NCBI GenBank assembly: GCA_024167805.1
Contig: CP099988.1
Span: 1,496,001-1,560,000 of the forward strand
DNA: 64,000 nt
Direction: 5' to 3'
Origin: Methanobacterium sp. ERen5
GTDB taxonomy: Archaea > Methanobacteriota > Methanobacteria > Methanobacteriales > Methanobacteriaceae
Every line of letters starts with the position of its first letter. Position 1 is the stretch's first letter. Made by a program: the position numbers and the translations under genes. This document shows positions 41,981-50,790 of the stretch, piece by piece. The notes beneath the pieces are model-generated. The model saw nothing but the letters and a program-made list of their open reading frames with translations, made no database searches and was not told where the DNA came from.

Positions 41981-42197
41981 TGTTCCCCCCAATAATATAA
42001 TAAAATAGTTATAAGATTTCTATTTCAATAATTACTCATAAATTTTGCTATTTCATACTCCTCTAAAATTTCAATACTATTATAATCGCAGATCTATCTG
42101 GATCACAAATTCGATTTCAAACTAGCTGGTTGTTCAATTTGAAACTGTTTCAGTTCTTATTTTGTATATTTGAGTCAACATGTTTATATTAACACAG

Positions 42198-42230
42198 ATA
42201 CACAGTGTATTTAAGGACTGTATATATTTA
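42198..42230 (+). promoter_or_regulatory. Promoter with palindromic operator
   Basis: A perfect palindrome ATACACAGTGTAT (42198-42210) lies just upstream of a TATA-like TATATATTTA (42221-42230). The TATA-like sequence is about 31 bases before the ATG at 42261. The position suits a repressor site for the element's first rightward genes. Confidence 0.5.
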
Positions 42231-42260
42231 TAGTCAAATATACAATGGAGTTGATATGAA

Positions 42261-42458
42261 ATGGCTTTTCAGAAGTTAATAAATCTAAAATTAAAACAGA
42301 AAAATGAATTAGATAGTATTCAAAAGCAAATTAATGAGAACGGTGGGAAAGTGTCGATTATGGAGTTAATAGATGACGCCATACAGATATTTATAGATAA
42401 ATACAGCGATGACGCGGTTAAGAGATACTCGCCATCATATTATCATGGGAGTGGATAA
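42261..42458 (+). CDS. Small putative DNA-binding protein of the integrated element
   Basis: This 65-aa protein is basic at the N-terminus (FQKLINLKLKQKNELDSIQKQI) with a C-terminal helix (GGKVSIMELIDDAIQIFIDKY) that resembles the second half of ribbon-helix-helix regulators. The RHH reading is tentative. It is the first gene rightward of the hsd operon, preceded by GGAGTTGAT and the palindrome at 42198. The next gene begins 2 bases after its stop, so the two are cotranscribed. Confidence 0.6.
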   Translation: MAFQKLINLKLKQKNELDSIQKQINENGGKVSIMELIDDAIQIFIDKYSDDAVKRYSPSYYHGSG

Positions 42459-42460
42459 GA

Positions 42461-42820
42461 ATGTTTAAAAGAAATAAAATGGCGACACCTGTAGATTTAA
42501 ATGAAAATCAGTTAAGAAGGCCAAATAAAATAAAATGGCCATTAAAACTTGTAAAAATTATACAAGCAGTATTTAACAAGCCTTTATTGTTAGACCATGT
42601 TAGATATGTGAAAGAAAATGGACGACATACTTTTTATACTGCCCCTTATTCTCCGATAGATACTGAGAAAATCAATTTTGAGATAGCAAACACGTATGGG
42701 GTAGAATGGCTTGAATTGGAATCCGATGATGATGTTACAATTCCTTATAAAATTATTATTAGAAATTCTGGTAGTCTACGAAAACGCGATATGAATGTAG
42801 GATTTACTGGTTTATTGTAA
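42461..42820 (+). CDS. Hypothetical protein of the integrated element
   Basis: This 119-aa protein has no signal peptide or membrane segment. The middle reads LVKIIQAVFNKPLLLDHVRYVKENGRHTFYTAPYSPID. I do not recognise it. It is translationally adjacent to the small putative regulator, so it may be its partner or another early gene. Confidence 0.6.
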   Translation: MFKRNKMATPVDLNENQLRRPNKIKWPLKLVKIIQAVFNKPLLLDHVRYVKENGRHTFYTAPYSPIDTEKINFEIANTYGVEWLELESDDDVTIPYKIIIRNSGSLRKRDMNVGFTGLL

Positions 42821-43243
42821 TACTTTTTTATAAAATCATTGAATCAAGTCTATTTTTCACATCAGGATCCAGGCTGGATCTAATATCAGGAAATACCTTT
42901 AATATGATCTTTAATTTACTTAATGATCTACAGTTGGATCTGCTTAATTAACAATAAATTGGCTAATATTTAATATTGCTAGTTTATAGAAATGTATATA
43001 TAACTTAAAGGTTATAATAATATTATATTCTGAAAAAGAAAGCTCTATCGAGCACTTGAATTAAGAGGTGAAATACCATGAAAATAGAAAATTCGAGGAG
43101 TAATGATAGAACTAACTTTTTAGAAACATAGAATAAATGTAATACTTGTTCTATTTTTTTAAAAATTATCCAAGTTCTATCTAAGCCCCAATTAAAAAAA
43201 ATATTGGGACTGCTCCTAATTGTCAAAAAGGAGCAAGATAATT
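42821..43243. other. Leader region before the helicase gene
   Basis: It contains repeated TGGATC words (42875, 42935) and a 17-codon open frame with a good AGAGGTG site (43078-43131, MKIENSRSNDRTN...). Two inverted repeats follow: CCCAAT...ATTGGG at about 43186-43208 and GCTCC...GGAGC at 43212-43234. These may be an attenuator or regulator site; none is proven. Confidence 0.4.
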
Positions 43244-45099
43244 ATGGAAAAAAATAAAAAAAGAAAGAAGAATTACTAAATAAAAATAAGATTAGCGATA
43301 ATAAAAACATATCGACGAGATTAAGTGTTAAAGATAAAAGATCTGAATTAAAGCATCATAAAGGTGTTTTTAGCAGTTTAAGTGAAGAAAGTGGGTCTAT
43401 TTCTGATATTTTAGTGTTTAATGGAAAGCCTGTTAAACAAAGTTCAGAGAGTATTAGCTTATTTTGTGAGAAGTTAAAGCAAGGAAATTTGTATATCAAG
43501 CACTATCGCGAAGGAAATGCATATTTTTCACAATGGATTATATCATCCGAAGATAGTGAGAAAGGAACTCTTAAAGTTAAAAGTACTAGTTCATTAGATA
43601 TTTCAAATAAAATACGTGATAAAGAGCTTAAAAAACTTGCAAAATCCCAATATGGAATAGATGTAGAAGAACATCTAATTAAAGCTGCGGGATTCATCAA
43701 TAACCATGTGAAAGAAATATTTCCAAAAGAGTATAGTTTGATTAAAAGAAGTAAAAAAGAATCTCAATTAATCAAATTAGCAAACAAATTAGATAAAAAA
43801 TATAACATAGTAATAGACAGCTTAACAGGTCACTTACACATCTATGACCCTGAAAAAGGTATTTATGTACATTATACTCTCACTGAATTCTCTGCTTTTC
43901 TAAAAAAAGAATATGACGAGACATTTTTACTAGATGAAGTTACGAAGATAATGGGAACCTTCAACACAATCAAAGAGGAATCAACCAGTTACATTGCATT
44001 CAAAAACTGTTTACTAAATATAGACACCCTAAAAACAGAAGAATTTAACAGTAACGAATTTGTCAAATTTCAAGTACCGTACAATTGGAATCCTAAAGCA
44101 AAATCAAAGACTTTTAAGTCAAGAATCAAAGAAATCTTAGTAGATGAAGAGAGATACAAATTGTTTTTACAAATTTTAGGGTATTGTTTCACACCAAATA
44201 ACCATCACCATAAAATGTTCTTCATAACAGGTGAAGGTGGAAATGGAAAATCAACATTAATGGGCATCATAAGCAAAATATTCCATAACAGTGTTGGAGC
44301 CGTAGGTCTGCATGAATTTAAAAACAATTTTGGATTACAACCATTGTTGGACAAAAAAATAAATGTATTATACGACTTACCAACTAAAACTATTAAAGAT
44401 ACCGGCATTATCAAAGCTGTAACCGGTGAAGACCTAATTACAATAAATAGAAAACACAAAGAAGCAGTAAGTACAATTTTAGGATGCAAAATCATAGGTA
44501 CAGGAAACCAGTTACCAGTAGTTGATGATGATACATATGCATTTTGGAGAAGAGTCATCCATATAGAATTAACAAACACATTTAAAGATCCTACGGTCCG
44601 AGAAAAAATTTTAAATGACAATGAAGGTATCGAAATGCTTATTTACGAAGCTATCACTGCATACAAAAATTTGGAAGTAGATGGATGGGCAGCACAGAAA
44701 ACAATAGCCGAAACTAGGAAAGAATATTTTAAAAAATCGGACCCATGCAAATATGCAGCCGAGCAACTCTTTGAAAAAACAACAGACCCTTACGACGAAG
44801 TTTCTAGAGATGAAGTAGTATCACTAATAACTAAATTTTTAGAGGCTGAAGGAATTGAAATTCCTAAAAGTCATAAACCATTTTACAAAGCCATAAGAGA
44901 AATGGGTGGTTCAGACAAAGAAAAAACAAGTGATTATGAAAGAACGAGAGTATTTACTTTTATAAAAACTAAAGAAGTTACAAAGGAAAGAGAAAAAACA
45001 GAATTGGAAGCCTTAGCACTTAAAGGAGATGAAGAAGCACAAGCAGAACTAGACTTTCAAACTTTCCAAGAAATTACAGAAAAAAGTAATGAATCATAG
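43244..45099 (+). pseudogene. D5/P4-type primase-helicase (SF3) of a virus/plasmid, N-terminal frameshift
   Basis: The protein carries a superfamily-3 helicase core: Walker A GEGGNGKST, then NVLYDLPTK, a motif C-like GTGNQLPVVDDDTYAFWRR, and a P4/D5-type preceding domain (NCLLNID, FLQILGYCFTPN). It would drive replication of the element. The uninterrupted frame starts with GTG at 43414. One extra A in the A7 run 43256-43262 links it to an ATG at 43244 that has GGAG about 10 nt upstream, giving about 618 aa with Walker A near residue 330. The primase half is divergent and not recognisable by motif. Confidence 0.82.
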
Positions 45100-45130
45100 A
45101 AAAAAATTGTGTAGCTCCAAGTAATATTTT

Positions 45131-45257
45131 TTTTACCACAGCTAACACAACTATTTTAAAATATTTTTATTTCTCTTAAATACTTCATCTTCTTTCATTA
45201 CTCAAATTTCTTATAATAATATATTACAAAACACTTGTGGTAACTGTGTTAGAATGA
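45131..45257. promoter_or_regulatory. Pair of mirrored TACCACA / CTAACACA motifs
   Basis: TACCACAGCTAACACA near 45138-45153 and TGTGGTAACTGTGTTAG near 45236-45252 contain the same two words on opposite strands, about 100 bases apart. They flank the AT-rich region just upstream of the PepSY-like gene and could be regulator sites. Tentative. Confidence 0.35.
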
Positions 45258-45282
45258 AATATGAGAAGTTATATGTTTGATT

Positions 45283-45714
45283 ATGACAAACATTTTGTTT
45301 GGGGAAATTAATGTGGATAAGTTAACTAAAATATTGATAGTAGTAGTAATTCTTTTGGTGGCAGGATTAAGTTTAACAGTTGGTTTATTGTTCGGTAGTA
45401 CTTTGAATAAACCTTTAATAGTTAACAATACTACAAATTCATCAAATAGTTCTGTACAAAGTAATCAGACTAATTCTACTAATCAAACTAAAGTAGACAA
45501 TACTAAAAGTAAATATATTAGCAAAGCTGAGGCGATAAGATTAGCTAAAGCAGCATGGCCAGTGCCTGAAGCAACATATTCCATAAGTTCATATCCAACA
45601 GAAAATTCACCTTACTACTGGGTTGATGTTCTGAATAAACCAGGAGAAATCGGTCCTGGCGGTTTTGTTAAGATTAACGCTATCACAGGAGAAGTAATAG
45701 CAGCAGGTACATAA
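45283..45714 (+). CDS. Membrane-anchored PepSY-like protein
   Basis: This protein has one N-terminal transmembrane helix (LTKILIVVVILLVAGLSLTVGLLF), a Ser/Asn/Thr-rich linker and a C-terminal PepSY-type domain (SKAEAIRLAKAAWP..., YYWVDVLNK, GGFVKINAITGEVI). PepSY domains are extracellular and often modulate peptidases. The start could be ATG 45283 or GTG 45313, the latter after TTTGGGGAAA. It lies inside the integrated element, so it may be cargo. Confidence 0.7.
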   Translation: MTNILFGEINVDKLTKILIVVVILLVAGLSLTVGLLFGSTLNKPLIVNNTTNSSNSSVQSNQTNSTNQTKVDNTKSKYISKAEAIRLAKAAWPVPEATYSISSYPTENSPYYWVDVLNKPGEIGPGGFVKINAITGEVIAAGT

Positions 45715-45909
45715 AAAAATAATTCATTTTTGAAAAACATCCCATATCCCCATTAAATTCATTTATTTAAATACTCACCAATTGCAAAAATGTTGTATCA
45801 TAGGTTATAATAGAAATAAAGAGTACTATGGACTCCATTTCTCTTTGTTACTAAAATGACCTTATGTATACATACATGTACGCATATATGTTGGGATAAA
45901 TAGGTAGCT
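45715..45909. other. Convergent intergenic region with small palindromes
   Basis: TGTATACA and TACATGTA lie together at about 45865-45880, between two convergent genes. No gene seen. Confidence 0.35.
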
Positions 45910-46998
45910 TTATCGATATAGCCCTGCTAGAATATCATCCAAATACTCTTCATTCTCTTCTATTTGAGCCTCAAAGTCTCGATTATTTATATCATTATAA
46001 GATTCTATCTCTTGATTACTTTGATAGTCATCATTCCAAACAGCTTTTAACATTGAATGAAAAGCAGATTCTGATTTGTTTTTGTTTAGAGGTTTTAGTA
46101 AACTTTTGGCGGCTTCTTTGACTCCAAAATCTGGATCTCTCTTATAAATATTTTCTAATACTTTTCTAAATAGAGTGTCATGTCGTCTGCCTATATTTTT
46201 AACCCCTCTTATGCGGTCATTAGGATCGGAAGATGAAAGTTGAACACCAATACTTAAAATAAACTTTGAATACTCTGGAACCGTCTTAATTAACTCACTA
46301 AGATGTTTTAGATTTATTTCTTCAGCGTTTTTTGAAAATGGTTGTAAACAAATGTCTATCAGTGCATATTTGGCTGCCCATAGAATCAATAATGATTCAT
46401 CAGTGTTTACTTCCCATATATATTCCTCATGTGTTGTAACATAGGCTAATAAAGCATTTAATATCATATCACGATGATTATTGGATTTTTTAAGTGCATT
46501 CAGAAGTGGATTTACAGCTCGAGGGTTTGGTAATCGTATTATTTTTTCTATTGCAGATTGTGATTTGTTTTTAGGATTGTAAATGTATAAATCTGAAATA
46601 ATATAATTAACATTCCAACTTCTAACTTCTATCTTTTCTAATATTTCTCTTGCAGCTTGTGAAACAATATTTATGCTGTCTTCACGTGTATGGTCCATTT
46701 TGCATGAAGGTCTTTCACATTTAATTTGTTGTTCTTTGCAAATTAGGTAAATACAATAATTTTTTACTACTTTAGCTTCTTCTTCTTTAAACTTGAAACC
46801 AAAATCCATTTCATGCATCAATAAAGCCCTTGTAACAGATTCAACAATCAATCTCTTCTCAGGACTCATATTATTTAATTCAAATTCTTTCTTATCCATA
46901 ACCTGTTTTTGTTCATGTCTGTTTATCTCAACATATTCCTCAGATGTTTTCATTAATTCTTTTAAGTTTTCATGCCTTTGCCCTATACCATCAAACAT
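45910..46998 (-). CDS. HEAT-repeat-like protein of the integrated element
   Basis: This 362-aa cytoplasmic protein is all-helical in character. The middle has HEAT-like helical pairs (RLPNPRAVNPLLNALKKSNNHRDMILNALLAYV; a second near DPNDRIRGVKNIGRRHDTLFRKVLE and DPDFGVKEAAKSLLKPL). An early CERPSC pair may bind metal. The C-terminus is acidic. I do not recognise a family. It is oriented toward the helicase gene and away from the ArdC-like gene. Confidence 0.6.
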   Translation of the reverse strand: MFDGIGQRHENLKELMKTSEEYVEINRHEQKQVMDKKEFELNNMSPEKRLIVESVTRALLMHEMDFGFKFKEEEAKVVKNYCIYLICKEQQIKCERPSCKMDHTREDSINIVSQAAREILEKIEVRSWNVNYIISDLYIYNPKNKSQSAIEKIIRLPNPRAVNPLLNALKKSNNHRDMILNALLAYVTTHEEYIWEVNTDESLLILWAAKYALIDICLQPFSKNAEEINLKHLSELIKTVPEYSKFILSIGVQLSSSDPNDRIRGVKNIGRRHDTLFRKVLENIYKRDPDFGVKEAAKSLLKPLNKNKSESAFHSMLKAVWNDDYQSNQEIESYNDINNRDFEAQIEENEEYLDDILAGLYR

Positions 46999-47059
46999 AT
47001 TTACACACCTCTTTTATCAATTTATGCAAGAAATCTTAGAAAAAAATAAAAAAAGTAAA

Positions 47060-47206
47060 TCATATAATATCTTTAAAAATGCGTTCTATGCAGTCGTAGC
47101 AAATGCTGAAATTCTTGAATTTCCAACCATCTTGTACTGATTCTACTTTCTTATTACACAGTACACAATGATTACTCTTAGGTTGTTTCATTATCCCATC
47201 AGTCAT
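47060..47206 (-). CDS. 48-aa zinc-finger protein, coupled to the ArdC-like gene
   Basis: A short gene easily missed. ATG at 47206 overlaps the stop of the ArdC-like gene by one base (TGATG), and GAGGTGATC lies just upstream. It encodes MTDGIMKQPKSNHCVLC, NKKVESVQDGWKFKNFSICYDC and a short tail, that is, two CxxC pairs about 20 residues apart, a typical treble-clef or zinc ribbon. Translational coupling suggests it works with, or is regulated alongside, the antirestriction protein. Confidence 0.7.
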   Translation of the reverse strand: MTDGIMKQPKSNHCVLCNKKVESVQDGWKFKNFSICYDCIERIFKDII

Positions 47207-48027
47207 CAAAGATCACCTCTTTTTTTATTTAAATCACTGATGTCGCGGATAATGGATTCAGCAACAGAAATCAAATTTTTACCTTTACCTCTAAGCTTAT
47301 CACCAGACCCATTCCAAGAACCAATATAATACTTCGACTTTTGATTATCCAAACCCAGATAACTAGTTACAATATAACTAACTGTCTCAGCCTCTACCTC
47401 TTTAGACTCTTTATCTAAATCACAGTCTAAATGCCCAAGCTTGTAATGAGCTATTTCATGTACCAATGTTGCAACCATAGCAGCTTCATTCTCTTTAGGA
47501 GAAACTAATATCCTATCTTTTGTAACATTACCATTCGATGTACCTGCATATTCAACAACAACTGGCAAAGAACTAATATTCTTAACAGATTCAAAACAAA
47601 TATTCCCTGTTACCTTATCAGAATGCCCAAACTCTAACTCCTCACCATCAGTCTGAGATACATCAAAAACATTCACATAACGCCAACCCGTAATTACAAC
47701 AGCATCTTCATCCTTTTCTTCATCTCTTATCTTCCGAGTCAAAGGAGCAAGAACCTTAATAGCCTTCTCACCTTTATTCACCATTCTACCAAGAGACTGC
47801 CATTTCTTAAAACCAGCCAACATAGAAACACGCGGATATTGCAGCCAAGCTAAAATCAAATTATTAAAGCTATATCCATGCAGATTCATTCCATTATCCC
47901 ACATCTGCACAAACTGCTCCAACTGCTCAGGATCCTGACAAACCGAGTCTGCCAGATTATCCCGTTGCTCAACCAAAAACGCCGTCAATTCCTTACCTTT
48001 CAACTCCTTAGGAATCTCCAAAACCAT
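47206..48027 (-). CDS. ArdC-type antirestriction protein / zincin metallopeptidase
   Basis: This 273-aa protein has an N-terminal ArdC-like ssDNA-binding domain (NLILAWLQYPRVSMLAGFKKWQSLGRMVNKGEKAIKVLAP) and a zincin domain with HEIAH at 190-194. ArdC proteins protect incoming plasmid or phage DNA from type I restriction. Here it lies in an integrated element about 5 kb from an hsdMSR operon, the type of enzyme it would counter. The antirestriction role is inferred from the family. Confidence 0.82.
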   Translation of the reverse strand: MVLEIPKELKGKELTAFLVEQRDNLADSVCQDPEQLEQFVQMWDNGMNLHGYSFNNLILAWLQYPRVSMLAGFKKWQSLGRMVNKGEKAIKVLAPLTRKIRDEEKDEDAVVITGWRYVNVFDVSQTDGEELEFGHSDKVTGNICFESVKNISSLPVVVEYAGTSNGNVTKDRILVSPKENEAAMVATLVHEIAHYKLGHLDCDLDKESKEVEAETVSYIVTSYLGLDNQKSKYYIGSWNGSGDKLRGKGKNLISVAESIIRDISDLNKKRGDL

Positions 48028-48103
48028 ACAATATCACTCTCCTTTTTTTTAATAATTCACAAAGAGAGCGATACACACATGTATATAGCTAGAAATCTAT
48101 TTG

Positions 48104-48227
48104 GCGAGCGACAGCGAGACAAAGCAGAGGGGAGGAGGTCGGGGAAGGGTGGCAAATGCATATAAAATAAAAAAATTAACATAATCAATATGGGAGACCG
48201 TGGAGGAACGACACGGTCAGGGTTCCC
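48104..48227. other. G-rich segment and structured hairpin (possible origin or small RNA)
   Basis: 48104-48153 is unusually G-rich for this genome, with three runs of three or more G's (48128-48151). 48192-48227 can fold as GACCGTG/CACGGTC (7 bp, 9-nt loop) closed by GGGA/TCCC with a bulge. There is no gene on either strand. It lies between the integrase and ardC-like genes, a common position for a replication origin, nick site or small RNA. Confidence 0.45.
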
Positions 48228-48325
48228 TAAAAACAAGGAAAAGGAAGCAAAGAAACATTCAACAAACAGATATTGGGGGCATGTGTCAATATCCAGTTAT
48301 AATAATTCTTGATTTAACGTTAAGT

Positions 48326-49654
48326 CTATTTGGGGGTTCTTTTTTTATTTAATATACCTTTTAATAATAAATTTAATTCTTCACTCTTTGGATGTTCACT
48401 AACCTTTGTAACCATGGTTCTAACATCAGAATAACTGAAACTGTCTTTTTCAACATTATCTAATCTTGCTTTCATTTCTTCCATTTCTTTTTTATGTTGT
48501 TCTTCGCGTTTTTGTATCTGTTCCTGAAGACGTTTGTTATCTTGTTCAAGCTTTTCTATTGCTTCTTTATTTTCTTCCATGACAACTTCTTGAGTTATGG
48601 CTAAATGGGGCAAAGCCTTACGGTAATTTCCTTTTAAAGCATTATAATTATTTGGATCAATGTATTCTTCTATGATGTCACCTGTCTTTTGTCCCATCAA
48701 ATATTTTGTATCATCTGTACCAAACCCTGCTTTAAATCTTAACTGGTTAGAATACCATTTTCTCAATTTATGAGTTCGAAAGTAGTTTTTTCTTTCCCAT
48801 CCACAACTATTCTTGGAAAAATATTTTTTTCCAATGTAATCTGTCTACATAGCATTTAACTGCATTAGGACTTAATCTTAAATCTTTCTGACAGCTAACT
48901 TTTGATTTTTGTAACCTACTCGTATCTTTCATAAAAATTGGGCTTTCAGGTTTCAAAAATTTCTCATCCCTGTTTTCCAATAAAGTAGCTATGTATTGCA
49001 GAGCTTCAGGACCAACAAATGTATAAAACTCTACTGATGTCTTTTTTCTTCTTAAATCAAAACATCCTATCATATTCTCATTTTTAGCGCGATAAATTGC
49101 TTCTTTAACAGTCAGATCTTCACCTTTATGACTTACCGCATGAACAAAATCTCCCACATCCAATAATAAAACATCACTTAATGATAGTCCAGTTTGTGCT
49201 TGCGTGATGAAGTATGCTTGATAAGTGGGGGTACTGTTTTGAATAGCTTTTCTTATGTCTTCTACTTTCAATGCATATTTAGCATCTTCACGCACGTGTT
49301 TAATGGGAATAATAGGGTCTGGGGTTGGTTTGAGTTTAAATGCATGAAAAAACCCTTTAATACGTGCAACGTGATGTTTGATGGTGCCATGTTTAAAATC
49401 AGAATCTACTAAGTAAGATACATATTCATCCAACTTTTCATTAAGCCACATGTCAAATTCAGGTGTTCTATCTAGTAAATCATTACGATGTGCCTTATAT
49501 ATTTCAGTTGGAGTCATTTCTGTAAAGTTACAAAAATTTTTTATTACAAACAAATAGTTTGTAATGGTATTTTCTGCTCTACCAGTTTTTAATTTCAAAA
49601 ACTGACGCATTTTTTATCAGATTTAATATCTTCAATCGTAAATTTGGCAACCAT
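48326..49654 (-). pseudogene. int: Tyrosine integrase of the element, three frameshifts
   Basis: The N-terminal SAM-like domain (GRAENTITNYLFVIKNFCNF) and catalytic domain are spread over several frames. Single added A's at the runs 49610-49615, 48824-48830 and 48786-48791 (T's on the plus strand) give MVAKFTIEDIKSDKKMRQF at the start and KNIFPRIVVDGKEKNYFRT, HKLRKWYSNQL further on. LMGQKTGDIIEEYIDP then holds the nucleophilic tyrosine; total about 443 aa. Box I reads TGLSLSDVL, with Ser where Arg is usual. A coiled-coil tail (EENKEAIEKLEQDNKRLQEQI) follows. It marks the right end of the integrated element. Confidence 0.8.
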
Positions 49655-49676
49655 AATATCACATGGTATACTTTGT

Positions 49677-50402
49677 ATGATCTTACATAAAAGTGTTATC
49701 TTTAAAGATTTTGCTCATGGAATGAATGTTCTTGTTCCAGGAGCCATAAATAACCATGCATATTTAGTTGTTGCATGTGGAGATCTGCCTGGTAAAGCTA
49801 AAGCAGAAAAATATCTTTCGGATCATGGAATTAATTGTTATGCTCCCTGTGACAGGTTTTCAGCACTTGTAATGCCTTACAATGGAACCGGAAGAATAAT
49901 GGCCGGAGAACCCATAAGAAAGTGTAAATCAACTGGTGGTGTTGCAGTAATTGGTGCCCAGCCCATAGCCATACAAACCAATGAAACTATTGTGGTAAAA
50001 ACCACCAATAAAACTTATCCTGATCAGTACTGTGACACTCCCAACAGGTACTTCCACTGTCTAGAATCATCTTACAACATGACTCTAAAGTTAGATGTTG
50101 TTGATGCAGGCAAGGGAGAATCAGAAAAGCTAATTAATGAAACAAAAATTACAGGATCAAAGGTTATTGGTGTTCGAGTTTTAACTGTTCAAGATAAAAC
50201 TGCCGTTGCAAATTGGCTTAAATCTGATCCTAATAATCGGGCAGTACTTTTCCATTCTGCAGCTTATGAGCAGGGTTATTCCCTTTTCATTGAATTTCCA
50301 AATCAAGTAACTGGACAGGATTTAAACCCTGTCTTCATTAAACAAACCTCAAATGCTCAACTAAATCACATATTTGATGAAATTCGAAATTTATGGTGTT
50401 AA
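49677..50402 (+). CDS. Unrecognised protein, probably 5'-truncated by the integrated element
   Basis: The frame is open from 49644 and reads ISHGILCMILHKSVIFKDFAHGMNVLVPG before a well-formed domain (YLVVACGDLPGKAKAEKYL, GINCYAPCDRF, GGVAVIGAQPIAIQTNE). It looks like genuine coding sequence that continues up to the integrase start codon on the other strand. The real N-terminus is therefore probably missing. No signal peptide and no ribosome site are visible. I do not know the family; several cysteines and the IGAQPIAI-type strand suggest a cytoplasmic enzyme. No matching 5' part was found at the element's other side. Confidence 0.6.
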   Translation: MILHKSVIFKDFAHGMNVLVPGAINNHAYLVVACGDLPGKAKAEKYLSDHGINCYAPCDRFSALVMPYNGTGRIMAGEPIRKCKSTGGVAVIGAQPIAIQTNETIVVKTTNKTYPDQYCDTPNRYFHCLESSYNMTLKLDVVDAGKGESEKLINETKITGSKVIGVRVLTVQDKTAVANWLKSDPNNRAVLFHSAAYEQGYSLFIEFPNQVTGQDLNPVFIKQTSNAQLNHIFDEIRNLWC

Positions 50403-50790
50403 AATAAGGAATTTACTTAACAAACTGCCGGATCACCTTTTGAAGTTTCTATGTAATGTTTTTTTTAAGATCTCTCCCACTCCGGGCCATTGTATCAACA
50501 ACTTCATCCGAAACTATGCAGTTATAAATGATCTTTTTTTTTTTTTACCTGTGTAGTGTGTAGTCCATTTATTCTTGGAGCCAAATATCACAGTTAGTTG
50601 ATCCACATTTATAAATAATTTAAGTTTACTTTCGTTTGTGTAGGAAAATCAATGTTGTGGTCTGTATTGACATTCAAATGGAAATATTAGATTTCATCCG
50701 GAATAGGGTTCATTTTATTACCTGTAAACCAATAACTATATAGGAAAGAGGAATCCTTATTCCTATACATCTTAATAAATGGGGGTAAAA
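50403..50790. other. Intergenic region with a minus-strand coding remnant and a T13 tract
   Basis: On the minus strand, 50414-50535 reads NCIVSDEVVDTMARSGRDLKK, then NIT, a TAG, and KLQKVIRQFVK with a stop. It resembles the C-terminal end of a real protein. A T13 run (50533-50545, plus strand) could terminate rightward transcripts. The rest is AT-rich. Confidence 0.4.

Noticed and set aside
42821..43243. Iteron-type origin made of TGGATC repeats
   Set aside because: Only a few copies occur, with irregular spacing; this is not enough for an origin call.
47878..48165. 95-codon plus-strand open frame over the ardC start and the G-rich segment
   Set aside because: It is antisense to a clear gene, its composition is not protein-like, and it has no ribosome site.
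48326..49654. Two or three separate recombinase genes
   Set aside because: The open frames join into one integrase by single added A's, so they are one broken gene.
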